Source: Planctomycetota bacterium (lineage in GTDB: Bacteria; Planctomycetota; Planctomycetia; Planctomycetales; Planctomycetaceae). From it: a stretch of DNA of 64,000 bases. Numbering within the stretch: position 1 is the stretch's first letter; each line of letters opens with the position of its first letter. The stretch spans positions 1-64,000 of the forward strand of contig JAQCEJ010000008.1 in NCBI GenBank assembly GCA_027618475.1, in the 5' to 3' direction. Below are positions 19,053 through 29,000 of this stretch, piece after piece. A program made the position numbers and the translations under genes. The notes beneath the pieces were generated by a model that did no database searches, was not told the origin of the DNA, and was given only the letters and a program-made list of their open reading frames with translations.

Positions 19053-19244
19053 GGAATGGATAATGGGCAAAGGATTGTGGACAATGAAAGAGAAGTTTGC
19101 TGATGGATGGCAGGGATGTCGTTTATGGATAGCTATCGGTGAATCCGACGAATCGTCCCTTGACGAACGAAATACGTGACGCGACGATGCCAGAGACGGT
19201 CATGTCACATTCAATGAAAATATTATCCCCTTTGCGGGTTTGTT

Positions 19245-20069
19245 ATGTCATTATCGACAACTGAAAATACATCATCGACGCCACAACTCTCACCGAAATT
19301 CACCGACGATGAACTGTCTCAGTTTCATCGCGACGGTTTTGTGATCGTTCGCGGACTGGCCGATCGGTCGCTGGTAGCGCAGATGCGGCAAGTTACCGAT
19401 GAAGGCCTCGAACAGGAGATTCCACCGCTGGAATTCGAAGCCGATCTGCATTATCCCGGTGCACCAGAGTCACGCGATGCGACGGGGGGAAGAACTGTCC
19501 GACGCTTATTGCAGGCTCACAGCCGAAACATCGTGTTCACGCAATGGCTGGGTCGCCCCGCACTGGTGAGCCGACTGGAACAACTCCTGGGGGTGCCGGT
19601 CGTCATGCCGTTGGCACATCACAACTGTATCATGACGAAACATCCCGATTTCAGCAGCCAGACCGGCTGGCATCAGGATATCCGTTACTGGGGTTTCACT
19701 CGCCCCGAACTGGTAAGTGTCTGGCTGGCGCTCGGCGATGAATTTCCCGAGAACGGAAGTTTATATATTATCCCCGGTTCGCATCTCGGCACGCTCGACC
19801 GCTCGCAACTCGACGAGAATTTGTTCTTTCGCACCGATTTGCCAGAAAATCAGCCGTGGCTCGATCGTGCCCGTCCTGTAGAACTACGTGCCGGTGATGC
19901 GCTGTTCTTTCACTGCAAGACAGTGCACGCGGCACAGCAGAATATGACATCTGAGGTGAAGTATTCGGCGGTCTTTACATTTCGCCCGCACGATAATCCC
20001 CCGCGACCGGGGACGCGATCTGCATCGCAACCCGAAATTATCTTGCCCTTGTCTTCACCGATTGAGTGA
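19245..20069 (+). CDS. Phytanoyl-CoA dioxygenase (PhyH) family protein
   Basis: A 274-residue Fe(II)/2-oxoglutarate-dependent dioxygenase. The iron triad is visible as H143-x-D145 (WHQDIRYWG) and H228 (FFHCKTVHAA), with R247 (FTFRPHD) as the likely 2-oxoglutarate contact. An N-terminal DDELSQFHRDGFVIVRG is typical of the family. Substrates range from acyl-CoA to small metabolites and cannot be fixed here. It converges on a glycosyltransferase gene; a 6-bp hairpin (CGTCGT/ACGACG, 20081-20099) lies between the two. Confidence 0.9.
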   Translation: MSLSTTENTSSTPQLSPKFTDDELSQFHRDGFVIVRGLADRSLVAQMRQVTDEGLEQEIPPLEFEADLHYPGAPESRDATGGRTVRRLLQAHSRNIVFTQWLGRPALVSRLEQLLGVPVVMPLAHHNCIMTKHPDFSSQTGWHQDIRYWGFTRPELVSVWLALGDEFPENGSLYIIPGSHLGTLDRSQLDENLFFRTDLPENQPWLDRARPVELRAGDALFFHCKTVHAAQQNMTSEVKYSAVFTFRPHDNPPRPGTRSASQPEIILPLSSPIE

Positions 20070-20103
20070 CAGGCAATCCTCGTCGTTTTTCGTACGACGG
20101 CGG

Positions 20104-20934
20104 TCAGTCCGCCAAACCATAACGCACAATGCACCACAGTGCTTTGAACCCGTCGCGCCAGCCGATTTTCTTCCCTTGGTCGTATGTCCGTCCCGAATAG
20201 CTGATTGACATTTCATACACGCGAAATCGTCTGCGGGCGACTTTAGCGGTGAGCTCGGGTTCGATGCCGAAACGATTCTGTCGTAACGATGGGGCGATGT
20301 CTTGAATCGCTTCGCGCTTGAAGACTTTGTAGCATGTTTCCATGTCGGTCAGGTTCAGGTTGGTAAAACAGTTCGAGAGCGTCGTCAGGAATTTGTTGGC
20401 GAGGTAATGCCAGAAGTACAAAACGCGGTGCGGCTGATCGCCGAGAAAACGACTCCCGAACACCACGTCCGCCTTGTTTTCCACGATTGGCTGAAGCAGT
20501 CGAGGATATTCGGAAGGATCGTACTCCAGATCGGCATCTTGAATCAGGACGATATCCCCTTGAGCCGCCAGAAACCCGGTTCGTACCGCCGCCCCTTTGC
20601 CTTTGTTGACGTCGTGGAAAATGATATTCAACGAGTTATCGGGATCGTCTTGCGGATGTTGCTTGAGGTCGGTGAGAATATCGCGAGTTCCATCCCGACT
20701 TCCGTCATCGACGAGAATGATCTCTTTACGAATGGGAACCGCCTTCACCCGTTCGAGCACATGAAGCAGCGTCTCACGTTCGTTAAAAATCGGAATGACC
20801 ACCGACAGGGTTAACGACGAAGGAATGACATAGAATCCAAGATGCTTGCAGGTCGAATCCCCGAGCATCTGCTGCAAGTGGTTGTACCAATGCTCCGAAA
20901 ACGGACGAATCGGCTCGGCGTCATCGTTCGACAT
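20104..20934 (-). CDS. Family 2 glycosyltransferase (DPM1-like)
   Basis: A 276-residue GT2 enzyme of the dolichol-phosphate-mannose-synthase-like group. It has [22 protein letters not shown] and QDADLEYDP (the DxD nucleotide-sugar site), then FGSRFLG and a conserved [10 protein letters not shown]. There is no C-terminal membrane domain, so it probably works at the inner membrane surface, transferring a sugar to a polyprenyl phosphate. AAGGAAAGAAC precedes the start. A small unrecognised gene lies just upstream on the same strand. Confidence 0.9.
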   Translation of the reverse strand: MSNDDAEPIRPFSEHWYNHLQQMLGDSTCKHLGFYVIPSSLTLSVVIPIFNERETLLHVLERVKAVPIRKEIILVDDGSRDGTRDILTDLKQHPQDDPDNSLNIIFHDVNKGKGAAVRTGFLAAQGDIVLIQDADLEYDPSEYPRLLQPIVENKADVVFGSRFLGDQPHRVLYFWHYLANKFLTTLSNCFTNLNLTDMETCYKVFKREAIQDIAPSLRQNRFGIEPELTAKVARRRFRVYEMSISYSGRTYDQGKKIGWRDGFKALWCIVRYGLAD

Positions 20935-20996
20935 GTTCTTTCCTTCGGTGTTTCCTTGGGCGGCCGTCTCGTCGCGAGATCGGCCGATTCGTCACT

Positions 20997-21191
20997 CTAA
21001 TTTGTCGGTTCGATTGTAAAACTTTTCGAACCATTCGTCAGCCGAACGATCGCGGATCTCGGCAATTCCGACTTTTTCCAGACCTCGAGTACGATGTAAC
21101 CGGTACGATCAACACGTTCTATGACTTCATAAAACATTCGGTTGTCCAGTACACAGACACTCCCTTGACCAGTAATACTCCAAAATGCCAT
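20997..21191 (-). CDS. Small hypothetical protein
   Basis: A 64-residue frame starting at ATG 21191 (MAFWSITGQGSVCV), with GAGAAGG about ten bases upstream; a longer GTG start at 21218 is possible. The composition looks protein-like, with alternating strands and a C-terminal RLTNGSKSFTIEP. It precedes the glycosyltransferase on the same strand by about 60 bases. No family recognised. Confidence 0.5.
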   Translation of the reverse strand: MAFWSITGQGSVCVLDNRMFYEVIERVDRTGYIVLEVWKKSELPRSAIVRLTNGSKSFTIEPTN

Positions 21192-21358
21192 AGAATGTTG
21201 GACCTTCTCGACGGTCACTTACCCCAGTTTATTCGTTCTGCGATTATCGAGGCTCTGGTCGTGACAATCGCCGGGCGATCATCCATAATCTCACGGTATG
21301 AATTGGGGAAGGCGATTTTTCCGAATCAATGAATTTTATAGCCAATTTAAGGATGATC

Positions 21359-22687
21359 ATGCTGCCATCGAATTTCGACCGTTCCCGCTTGTGTCACCCG
21401 GATTTCCGTATCTCCGTCAGAAATGCATTCGTTGCCTCAATTATTCTTGTGAACTCTGTTTTGACAGGACTCTTCTGTACCGATACTTCCCATCGCGTTT
21501 TCGCCCTGAACGACAACCCGATGGCTCTGCTTCCCAACACTCACGATAAGTTGAAGAATCATCAACCGCTTAAAATCGTCTGCCTGGGCGACAGCGTCAC
21601 CGGGATTTACTATCACACCGGCGGGAGGCGGGCTTATCCGGAAATGATTCCGTTCGCACTCAAAGCGGCCGATCCCGAAATTGACGTGACGGTCATCAAC
21701 GCCGGTATCAGCGGTAATACGACGATCAACGGCCTAGATCGCCTCGAACGCGACGTGCTCGATCACAAGCCCGATCTCGTGACCGTGATGTTCACGCTCA
21801 ACGATATGACGCGAGTCCCACTGGCTGATTTTGCAGCGAACCTGGAAGAAATTATCGAACGTTGCCGCGGTATCGGAGCGGAAGTTCTGCTCTGCACGAC
21901 AAACGGCGTGATCGATACGCCCGGGCGACCGATTGTCAAGTTGCTCGAATACGACGCTGCGATTAAGGCCACGGGCAAGAAACATTCCGTACCGGTGTGC
22001 GACATTTACGCCGCGTACGAGAAGGTGAAGGAGAAAGACCCACTTGCATTTCGCCTGCTGATGAGCGACGAGATTCATCCCAATATGGACGGGCATAAAA
22101 TCAATGCGGAGGAAATCAGCAAGACGCTCACCGGCAAGAAAGTCTCGATCGCGGACATCGGACCCGAACAACCCGGGTTGCCGTTTGTGACGTCGCGGAT
22201 TAAAGCCGGCGAGACGGTGCGCGTGTTCGCGATGTCGCCGTATGATCAGGCAATCGCGGCGGCCTTCAAAGCGGTAGTTCCCGATGCCAAAATTGATGTG
22301 AGCACCTGGGAAACCGAAGGCAAAACGCTCGCGCAACTCGAAGGGGATGCGAAGACGGTACGAAATGCGAACCCACCGTACGATTTCGTGTTGATTGGAG
22401 TGCCGCTTGCGATTACGCCCGATGTCGAGAATCCCACGGAGGAGGAGATCCGTTCGTATTTGTGGACATTGAACTGGTCGCTGAGTTTCGGGATTCAGCA
22501 ATGGGATTTCGCAGCCGCGACGCCGGCGATCCTGATGCCGTTAACGGTCGACGACGAGGGCCGCAATCGATTTGCACGCCAACTCATTCACGCTCAGCAC
22601 GTCAATCTGATCGATCGGCCGACCGACGATCAGACGTCGGCCGAAGAGATTTTGACGGGTTGGCTGAAAGCTCAGTTGAAAGAGTAA
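21359..22687 (+). CDS. SGNH/GDSL-type esterase with signal peptide
   Basis: A 442-residue secreted hydrolase. The ATG at 21359 has AAGGA five bases upstream and leads into a hydrophobic signal region (AFVASIILVNSVLTGLF). SGNH blocks are clear: block I CLGDSVTG with nucleophile S79, block II NAGISGNT, block III FTLNDM, and block V DEIHPNMDGH. A further ~170-residue domain follows the hydrolase fold. Likely role: removal of acetyl or other ester groups from extracellular glycans, in keeping with the sialidases nearby. Confidence 0.85.
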   Translation: MLPSNFDRSRLCHPDFRISVRNAFVASIILVNSVLTGLFCTDTSHRVFALNDNPMALLPNTHDKLKNHQPLKIVCLGDSVTGIYYHTGGRRAYPEMIPFALKAADPEIDVTVINAGISGNTTINGLDRLERDVLDHKPDLVTVMFTLNDMTRVPLADFAANLEEIIERCRGIGAEVLLCTTNGVIDTPGRPIVKLLEYDAAIKATGKKHSVPVCDIYAAYEKVKEKDPLAFRLLMSDEIHPNMDGHKINAEEISKTLTGKKVSIADIGPEQPGLPFVTSRIKAGETVRVFAMSPYDQAIAAAFKAVVPDAKIDVSTWETEGKTLAQLEGDAKTVRNANPPYDFVLIGVPLAITPDVENPTEEEIRSYLWTLNWSLSFGIQQWDFAAATPAILMPLTVDDEGRNRFARQLIHAQHVNLIDRPTDDQTSAEEILTGWLKAQLKE

Positions 22688-22735
22688 TATTTAATCGGAG
22701 TTCCAACGGCATTCACGAACTGTGACGGGAAAGAA

Positions 22736-23023
22736 TCAGGCCGATTCGACGTTATTTCGCAGTGGTTGTTTGCCCCGATGGATCGTCGCCATATCTGCTT
22801 GATTGGGCTCTGGTTTTATTTCGCCTGCTGTTAACCTCGATTTTTCACCAAACAACGATTGCCAGCAACGGTTGAGAAAACTTCGGGGCGGGGAAATCGT
22901 CGTAAGATTCTCGTGGACGTCCAGCCACGATTCGCATTCTCGCCATGTTCCCTCGAAAACCTGATTATCTTCGTCATCGACGATGATCCAGCGAAAACCT
23001 TCGAGCGGATGAACCTGAAACAT
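22736..23023 (-). CDS. Small conserved-looking hypothetical protein
   Basis: A 95-residue protein beginning MFQVHPLEGFRWIIVDDED, then FEGTWRECESWLDVHENL, a well-ordered strand-turn-helix start, followed by a low-complexity polar tail. No signal peptide. The shape suggests a small cytoplasmic protein rather than a chance frame. Function unknown. Confidence 0.6.
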   Translation of the reverse strand: MFQVHPLEGFRWIIVDDEDNQVFEGTWRECESWLDVHENLTTISPPRSFLNRCWQSLFGEKSRLTAGEIKPEPNQADMATIHRGKQPLRNNVESA

Positions 23024-23134
23024 AGCGAGCGCTTTTACGAAAGTTTGTCCACCGGGCCCGCACAGTGGGGAATTGTGGCCCGGCTGATAAGGAATTCGAC
23101 TCTCCTCATTGATACGTGCGTACGCGAATATCTG

Positions 23135-23740
23135 CTAATGCGATTTCGCGGGCGACGGGACAAATTCATTTTTCGATTCATCTTCCGGGCAACAATCTAT
23201 TTCCGGAAGTTTTCGCCAGCATGTGCGATAGATGCCGTAATTTTCCACGTGATACGCGGGAAAGTTTTCGTAGTACGACTTTTTAAATAGATTTCGTGAG
23301 TTTTTCAGGCGACGCTCTCGGCTCAACTCTGATTGCTTGTCCCAGAACTGCCGTTGTCGGCACCACCACGAATGATGCCCCGACGAACACCTCGAGGTGC
23401 AGAAGTCGAGTTTTTCATCGGCAGCAGCCGCAGGCGTAATGTCCGGTATCGACGAACCAACTGACGCCGGTGCAGGGACGTTCTCTTCGGGGAGTGATGG
23501 AGCCGCTTCGATCGATACCTCGTTGCCGATCAACTGGAACGAATCGGGTTCAGCCGGCTGATCGTCGGTAAAGAAAGGAAGGAGCTGAACGCGAGTCGGC
23601 GCTGCCGACGGTGGGGACTTTCGCACCGTACCAGATACCGTCTCCCAGATTCCCCCGTACGAATCGGTGACCCCGTTGAGGAGCTGAACTCCTACGATGA
23701 AGGCCAATGAATACACAATCTTATGATGCAAGATCGACAT
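23135..23740 (-). CDS. Secreted Cys-rich hypothetical protein
   Basis: A 201-residue protein. Start at 23740 (MSILHHK), with GAGGTG upstream and a hydrophobic signal segment (IVYSLAFIVGVQLLNGVTD). A Pro/Ala/Glu-rich middle leads to a C-terminal part with several Cys residues (FCTSRCSSGHHSWWCRQRQFW, later RTCWRKL and DCCPED). No known domain recognised. The paired Cys residues suggest disulfides or metal binding outside the cytoplasm. Confidence 0.6.
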   Translation of the reverse strand: MSILHHKIVYSLAFIVGVQLLNGVTDSYGGIWETVSGTVRKSPPSAAPTRVQLLPFFTDDQPAEPDSFQLIGNEVSIEAAPSLPEENVPAPASVGSSIPDITPAAAADEKLDFCTSRCSSGHHSWWCRQRQFWDKQSELSRERRLKNSRNLFKKSYYENFPAYHVENYGIYRTCWRKLPEIDCCPEDESKNEFVPSPAKSH

Positions 23741-23944
23741 GTTAAACACCTCGTGAGTTCCTTCTCGCCGAAAGTGATGGTTCATCATTGGTTCGGCATT
23801 CGTCCACTGCCGAACGTTATCGGTCGCCGAAGTTTTCGGACATTGACCGATCGCAGAATTCTAAAACGGGGAGTTGTTAGTCCGCCGGTTGTTTCGACGC
23901 GCTGTCACTTGAATTGTCGTTAACAGCAGGCAAGCCCGACCCTA

Positions 23945-24319
23945 CTACCGACCACCCAGACGGTAATAATTTCCGTAATTGAAGAATCCGGTTCCATGGC
24001 CGGTCCTCGATGTTCCCTGCGGACCGATCGTGGATCGCGGTGTTGGCAACCGATTCTGATAAAAATCGCGTTCCAACGTATCGAGTTCGTTGTTGTAGCG
24101 CTGGTTCATCTGATTCATTTGCCGTTCCATTCCCAGCGTTCCGAGATAGTTATATTCGAATGAATTGTTGTTATTGAGCAGCAATAAATTACGGCTGATC
24201 GGAGGCGTATTCGGCCTGCCGAAATTACGCGGTCGGGCGGGAACCTGTGCTGAAGCGAGACTTGCGCTTATGGTTAAGGCACCGACCAGTGCCAGACTGC
24301 CGTAGGTTCGAATTGTCAT
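23945..24319 (-). CDS. Small secreted Asn/Arg-rich protein
   Basis: A 124-residue protein with a clean signal peptide (MTIRTYGSLALVGALTISASLASA) and GGGAGAAAA upstream of its start. The mature part is rich in Asn, Gln, Arg and Tyr (LLLLNNNNSFEYNYLG, MERQMNQMNQRYNNELDTLERDF) and ends with a Gly/Tyr-rich tail. It resembles small planctomycetal exported proteins without assigned domains. Possibly a surface or matrix component. Confidence 0.65.
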   Translation of the reverse strand: MTIRTYGSLALVGALTISASLASAQVPARPRNFGRPNTPPISRNLLLLNNNNSFEYNYLGTLGMERQMNQMNQRYNNELDTLERDFYQNRLPTPRSTIGPQGTSRTGHGTGFFNYGNYYRLGGR

Positions 24320-24595
24320 AACAATTTTCTCCCTGCTGCGGTGATGCAAAACCCGTCCTACAATTCATCGACCCGTTTCATGACAAACGGAACGATTTCT
24401 TTTCCAAGACGATTCGGATGTCAAAGGAATTAGCTTATCCCTGATCCTTGCTGAATTATATGTTTCACACTCCAAGTCGACAAATCAATTCTTTGTTCTT
24501 CCGTCGATTAGATGAAATCGTTGTTTCGGCGTTGCCGTTGCAAACAATGTGTGAAATCGTGAATTTAACAGAACGTTGCTGTTTCCAACCGGCGA

Positions 24596-25741
24596 TTAGA
24601 AGTTTCCCCCACCTTGCGACCGGTTAAACTGTGCAGACGACTGTTGCAGTCGTCGCACCACGTTGTAGCCGACGAGCGTAAAGCTGGCGACGCGTTCCCA
24701 CGGAGCAACCGCCTTCGCAATGAAGTTGTCGATGATGATCATACCGTCGGCCTTGATGTAAACGCGATCGCCGGGCATTAACTGGTAATTCGTCGTCGTG
24801 ATACCGTCCTGAGAGATGCCTCGATAATCGACGGGCATTTTCTGAGCGTATGATGTTCCTGCCGGCGCAGGACGCGCGACCCAGACGTTTTTCGACGACG
24901 CGGTCGAGAGTCCGTTGATATTCGCAATGGCGTCGAGCACGGTTTCGTTTCCCGTGTAGGGTAACGTTACGACCTGTTCGCCGATGCCGCCACCGTCTGT
25001 AATCACGTAATATTTTTTGCTGTTATAAGCCAGTACGTCGACGTGAACTTCGGGTTTATCGATATCATTTCCCAGAAAGACTTCGAGTTCATCTTTGATC
25101 TGGTCGAGCGTTTTGCCCGTGACATAAAAACTCCCGTAGACCCCCAGCGAGACAGTTCCATCGGGACGAACGAGATGCTCACCCGCGATCTCCTGCTTGC
25201 CGGAGACATTGGGGAGCGTCATCGAGACCTGAGGATCGGTGAGACCGGCGACATCAGTGAGGTGTGTAGCGATTGCGGCTTTGGCTGCCTCGAACGTCAA
25301 GCCGGCGACTTTTACGGTACCGTAAATCGGACCGAGGTCGACCGTGCCGTTGTTTTCGACCATGATGATGCCGTTGATCACCTTGAATTCGTTCTCGATC
25401 AGGCTTCCTTCGGGATCGATGGGGAGCGTATTACTCACCCGAATCATGATCTGATCGCCCGAGCGCAGATGATCTCCCGCCGGTCGAACGTTGTGCAGCG
25501 CTTCGATGAGCAGGATATCCGGTGGTTCAACCCGATATGGGGGAAGCGTGACCTTGTCCAATTCGCGAGGAACGTCGGTCGACTCGATGACGGGGAGTTC
25601 TTGTTGAAACTCCGGAGCCGCGCATCCTGAAGCGAATACGCCCAGGAGCGACAATCCCCCGAGGAGCAGCGATTGCGTTAATCGAGTAAAATGAGTGAAA
25701 CCCCAACGCCAGGCGAGGTTGCTAACGTGGTTTCGGTGCAT
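24596..25741 (-). CDS. Polysaccharide biosynthesis/export lipoprotein (Wza-like)
   Basis: A 381-residue outer-membrane polysaccharide export protein. A lipobox ends at C40 (GVFASGC). A Poly_export domain begins YRVEPPDILLIEAL and includes RSGDQIMIRVSNT. Two SLBB-like segments follow (VKVAGLTFEAAKAAIATHL, FYVTGKTLDQIKDELEVFL). It would form the periplasmic and outer-membrane channel for an exopolysaccharide. It lies at the downstream end of the leftward TPR genes, in line with a capsule or exopolysaccharide locus. It is shorter at the C terminus than proteobacterial homologues need to be if the transmembrane barrel helix is the final hydrophobic stretch. Confidence 0.9.
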   Translation of the reverse strand: MHRNHVSNLAWRWGFTHFTRLTQSLLLGGLSLLGVFASGCAAPEFQQELPVIESTDVPRELDKVTLPPYRVEPPDILLIEALHNVRPAGDHLRSGDQIMIRVSNTLPIDPEGSLIENEFKVINGIIMVENNGTVDLGPIYGTVKVAGLTFEAAKAAIATHLTDVAGLTDPQVSMTLPNVSGKQEIAGEHLVRPDGTVSLGVYGSFYVTGKTLDQIKDELEVFLGNDIDKPEVHVDVLAYNSKKYYVITDGGGIGEQVVTLPYTGNETVLDAIANINGLSTASSKNVWVARPAPAGTSYAQKMPVDYRGISQDGITTTNYQLMPGDRVYIKADGMIIIDNFIAKAVAPWERVASFTLVGYNVVRRLQQSSAQFNRSQGGGNF

Positions 25742-26078
25742 AAAATCAATCCCCTACCAATGATGCCATCTGCAATTGCCGATCTACGCCACTGCGAGGC
25801 GCGGTTCTCTGATAAAATCGGCAGGGGTCGTTTGATTGATATAACTAAACCATCCGTTGCAATCGAACCGCGTCAGGATTATGCCTGTCGCGTAGAATAG
25901 GAAGACTTTTCGGATTACACAGAATCTCTGGGGGGGGGACAAAAAGTCTTCAAGCCCTCTCCCACAAGCGAAAACAGCATCTTTCGCTCGCAGCACCATG
26001 TTCAGGATTTACGTAAGTGATATATCTGATAATGCTTACGTAATATGAAGCGTTCACATGGAACGTCCTTTTCCGGTA
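25742..26078. promoter_or_regulatory. Regulatory region with paired TTACGTAA palindromes
   Basis: This 337-base gap lies upstream of the export lipoprotein and downstream of the giant TPR gene. It holds TTACGTAAG at 26009-26017 and CTTACGTAA at 26035-26043, each arm itself palindromic, giving a 9-bp inverted pair separated by 17 bases. There is no T tract after the hairpin on the minus strand, so an operator is likelier than a terminator. A run of nine G occurs at 25930-25938. No gene is supported here. Confidence 0.4.
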
Positions 26079-29000
26079 TTAATTTTCCTTCAGCTGTTCC
26101 TGAAGTGCACGGAATAGGAGGGCTTCCTTGTCGTCGAGACTGCTTTCTTTGAGACCCATGCGAATCGCTTCATCCAGATGAAAACGGGCGGCATCCAGCT
26201 TGTCGGTCCCCGCGTACGCCAGGGCGAGATGGAAGCGGCGGGAGGGAGAATCGGATTCTTGTCCCGACTTTTCAAACGAGGAAATCGCCTGCTGATGGTT
26301 TCCCATCATGAGCTGAATGACACCTTTCGTATCAAGCAGATCGGCTATTGGACCGGCGATTTGTATGGCCCGATCGATCAGTTCCTCGGCTTCATCCAAG
26401 TTCGACTTCTCCATCGCGAGGAGCCAGGCGAGGTTGTTCATGGCAATAATGCTTTGCTCATTCTCTGCGAGAAGTTCGCGATACGTCTGAATGGCTTCGA
26501 CATTTTGACCCCGGCCATCTTGCCACAGAGCCAATTGCCATTTCATCGCCGGAGTCAGGTGTGTTGCCAGATGCCCGGAGACGATGTTTTGAATTCGATC
26601 GTGCTGAGACGAAGAGAGGTCGTCGTTTTTCGCAAGAGAAATCAACGCCCCGATCGCCGATGAACTCGACGGGCCTGTCAGAACGTGTTCGTAGAGATCG
26701 ATGGCCGCATCGTACTCCTGGCGACGGATGTGAAGTCCCGCCAGACTCGCTTTGGCATCGGGAGAGGTCGCTTCCGCCAGTTTATAATTCTCCTCGGCAA
26801 AATCGAGTAGTATCTTTTCTTGTTGAGGCAATAGGCCGATCTTCAAACTCGGCGATGCGATGCGACTGGCCATCGCCGCTGCCTGCAACATGCGCGGCAG
26901 ACGTTCGGCATCCGCAGGAGCGTTCGCAATATACTGTCGATAGATCGCAACGGCGTCTTCGACCTTGCCGTTTCGTGCCGCATTTTCGGCTGACAACTCG
27001 AACGCGAAGGCTTCGTTAGGATTCTGCGTCTGCAATTGCTTCAATAGCGGCATCGCCAATTCCGGCTGTCCGCGAGTATGAAAGTGACGAATCGCGGCGA
27101 TCAATGCACTCGGCTGATTCGCGTTTCGAGAGGCGAGTTTCTGCCAGCGCTGGTCTGCTTCATTCTGCTGATTGGGTTCAACCAGCAACTGAGCCAGACG
27201 CATTTCGTCTTCCCATACGAGCGGAGCGTCGGCTTCGAGTTCCTTGAACAGACGGATCGCTTCGCGACGATTGTCGATTCGCGGATACTGAGCCAATAAC
27301 CGTGCTCGCAGCAGCAGATCCTGTCGAGGAGGTTTTCCATCCTTGAGATTCTCATCAAGTAAGGCCAACCCACGCTGTAAACCGGAATAATCCGTTCTTG
27401 CCCAGATTGTCGCCAACCGGCGCCGTGTTTCGAACGCGATCGACGGTTCGACTTTCAATTCGCCGGATAACAACTGGTCGAGAAGCGGTTCTGCTTTATC
27501 GAGTTCACCCGTGCGAATGTAGAATTCGGCAACCATCGACAGAATCATCGGATTGTCGCTCTGTAGCGATACCGCGGCGAGATAATGCTCCTCGGCCTGA
27601 CGGGGTTGTTTGAGAAGTTCGTAACCCCCTGCCAGAAAAATCGAAAGTTCTTTTTCGTTGACAAATTCGGAGGCATCGTTCAATACTTCTTCTGCTTCCG
27701 AAAGCCGATCCGCCGCAGCCAGATGCTGGATCAATCGGAGCCAGGGGGACGGCTTGGTGCGATCGGCATCGATCGCTTTTCGAAGCGTCGACTCGATTTC
27801 TGCCGTAGCGTTTTCATCGCCGCCGAGCATTTGGACCAACCACATTTGCGAGCGTGTATCATCCGGTTGCAATTCGGCGCTTTTGCGGGCGTATTCGAGT
27901 CCCCGCTTGTGGTCTTTCATGCTGACGGCGATTTCGGACGCCAATTGATAGAATGAACCGGAGCGTGGCCATTCGGCATGATCGAGATAGGTGCGGACGA
28001 GCGAATCGGCTTCGGAGAATTCTTTACGTGATGCGAGTAATCCGATCAATCGCAACATCGTCGTCGGTTGCGAGTGACCGCGGTCGATCGCGCCACGATA
28101 CGCAGCAATCGCAGTCGGAATGTTACCGGCCTGTTCTTCAGTTCGTGCCAACAGCACCCAGATTTGTGACCAGGTGGGGCGAGCTTTTTTCAGCGATTCC
28201 AATTCCTTGCGAATGTTATCCAGTTGTTCCGCAGGGAGCTGATTTTTTGCAACTTGAAGTAAAGTGATCGCCGCATGTCCCAGACGCCAGTGCGGTCCGT
28301 TTTCTCCTTCGACCGTTTTCAGTCGTTCGAGTTCCCGTTGAGCGGCGGCGATGTCCTGAGCGTGAGTGGCCAATTCGAGAAACGCGAGATGGGCATCGAG
28401 ATTCTTTGGATTTCGCTTGACGATTTCTTCCCACGTAACAAGGGCAGCCTCTTCGTTACCTAATAGCTGTTGAATCGCGGCTATTCGGTTGAGCAGCAAA
28501 TTCTGGTCGTTCTCAGAGTAATTCGGTAAATCCTGCTGCAATCGATCGAGTTCCACAGGAACGGCGTCGCGCTCGGTGGCCACCAGCAATGAAAGTTCTG
28601 CCAGGCGGAACAGGGGACGGTCACCCAATCGCTTTTTCCCATCGGAGATCGCCTGTCGCGTGGCGTCCCAATTTTGCCGCCGCGCTTCGAATTCGATGCG
28701 TCCGGCCCAGAAGCGTTCGTTGTCGGCGTGTTTCGACTCAGCCTCTTGTAATATCTGGGCGGCTTGTTTTTCGTCCCCTTTGGCTTCATAGAATTGCGCC
28801 AGGATAATGGGGACATCCACACGGTCGGGGAGTTTTTTTACTGCATCAAGCAGCGTTTTTTCGACGTCGTTCCAATTTCGCTTTTCCGGCGGACGTCGCA
28901 GCATATCCCGAATCATGACTTGTGCCATCACGAGAGGCTTTTCGTCGGCATCGAGTTCCGCCTCGTAGAGGTTCATGGCTTCTTCGCGTTTGCCTGAGGC

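Noticed and set aside
24463-24556. 8-bp inverted pair TTTCACAC/GTGTGAAA
   Set aside because: Arms are 78 bases apart in an AT-rich gap; expected by chance and no other support.
25930-25938. Run of nine G as a possible phase-variable tract
   Set aside because: It lies in a non-coding gap away from any start codon, and no frame depends on its length.
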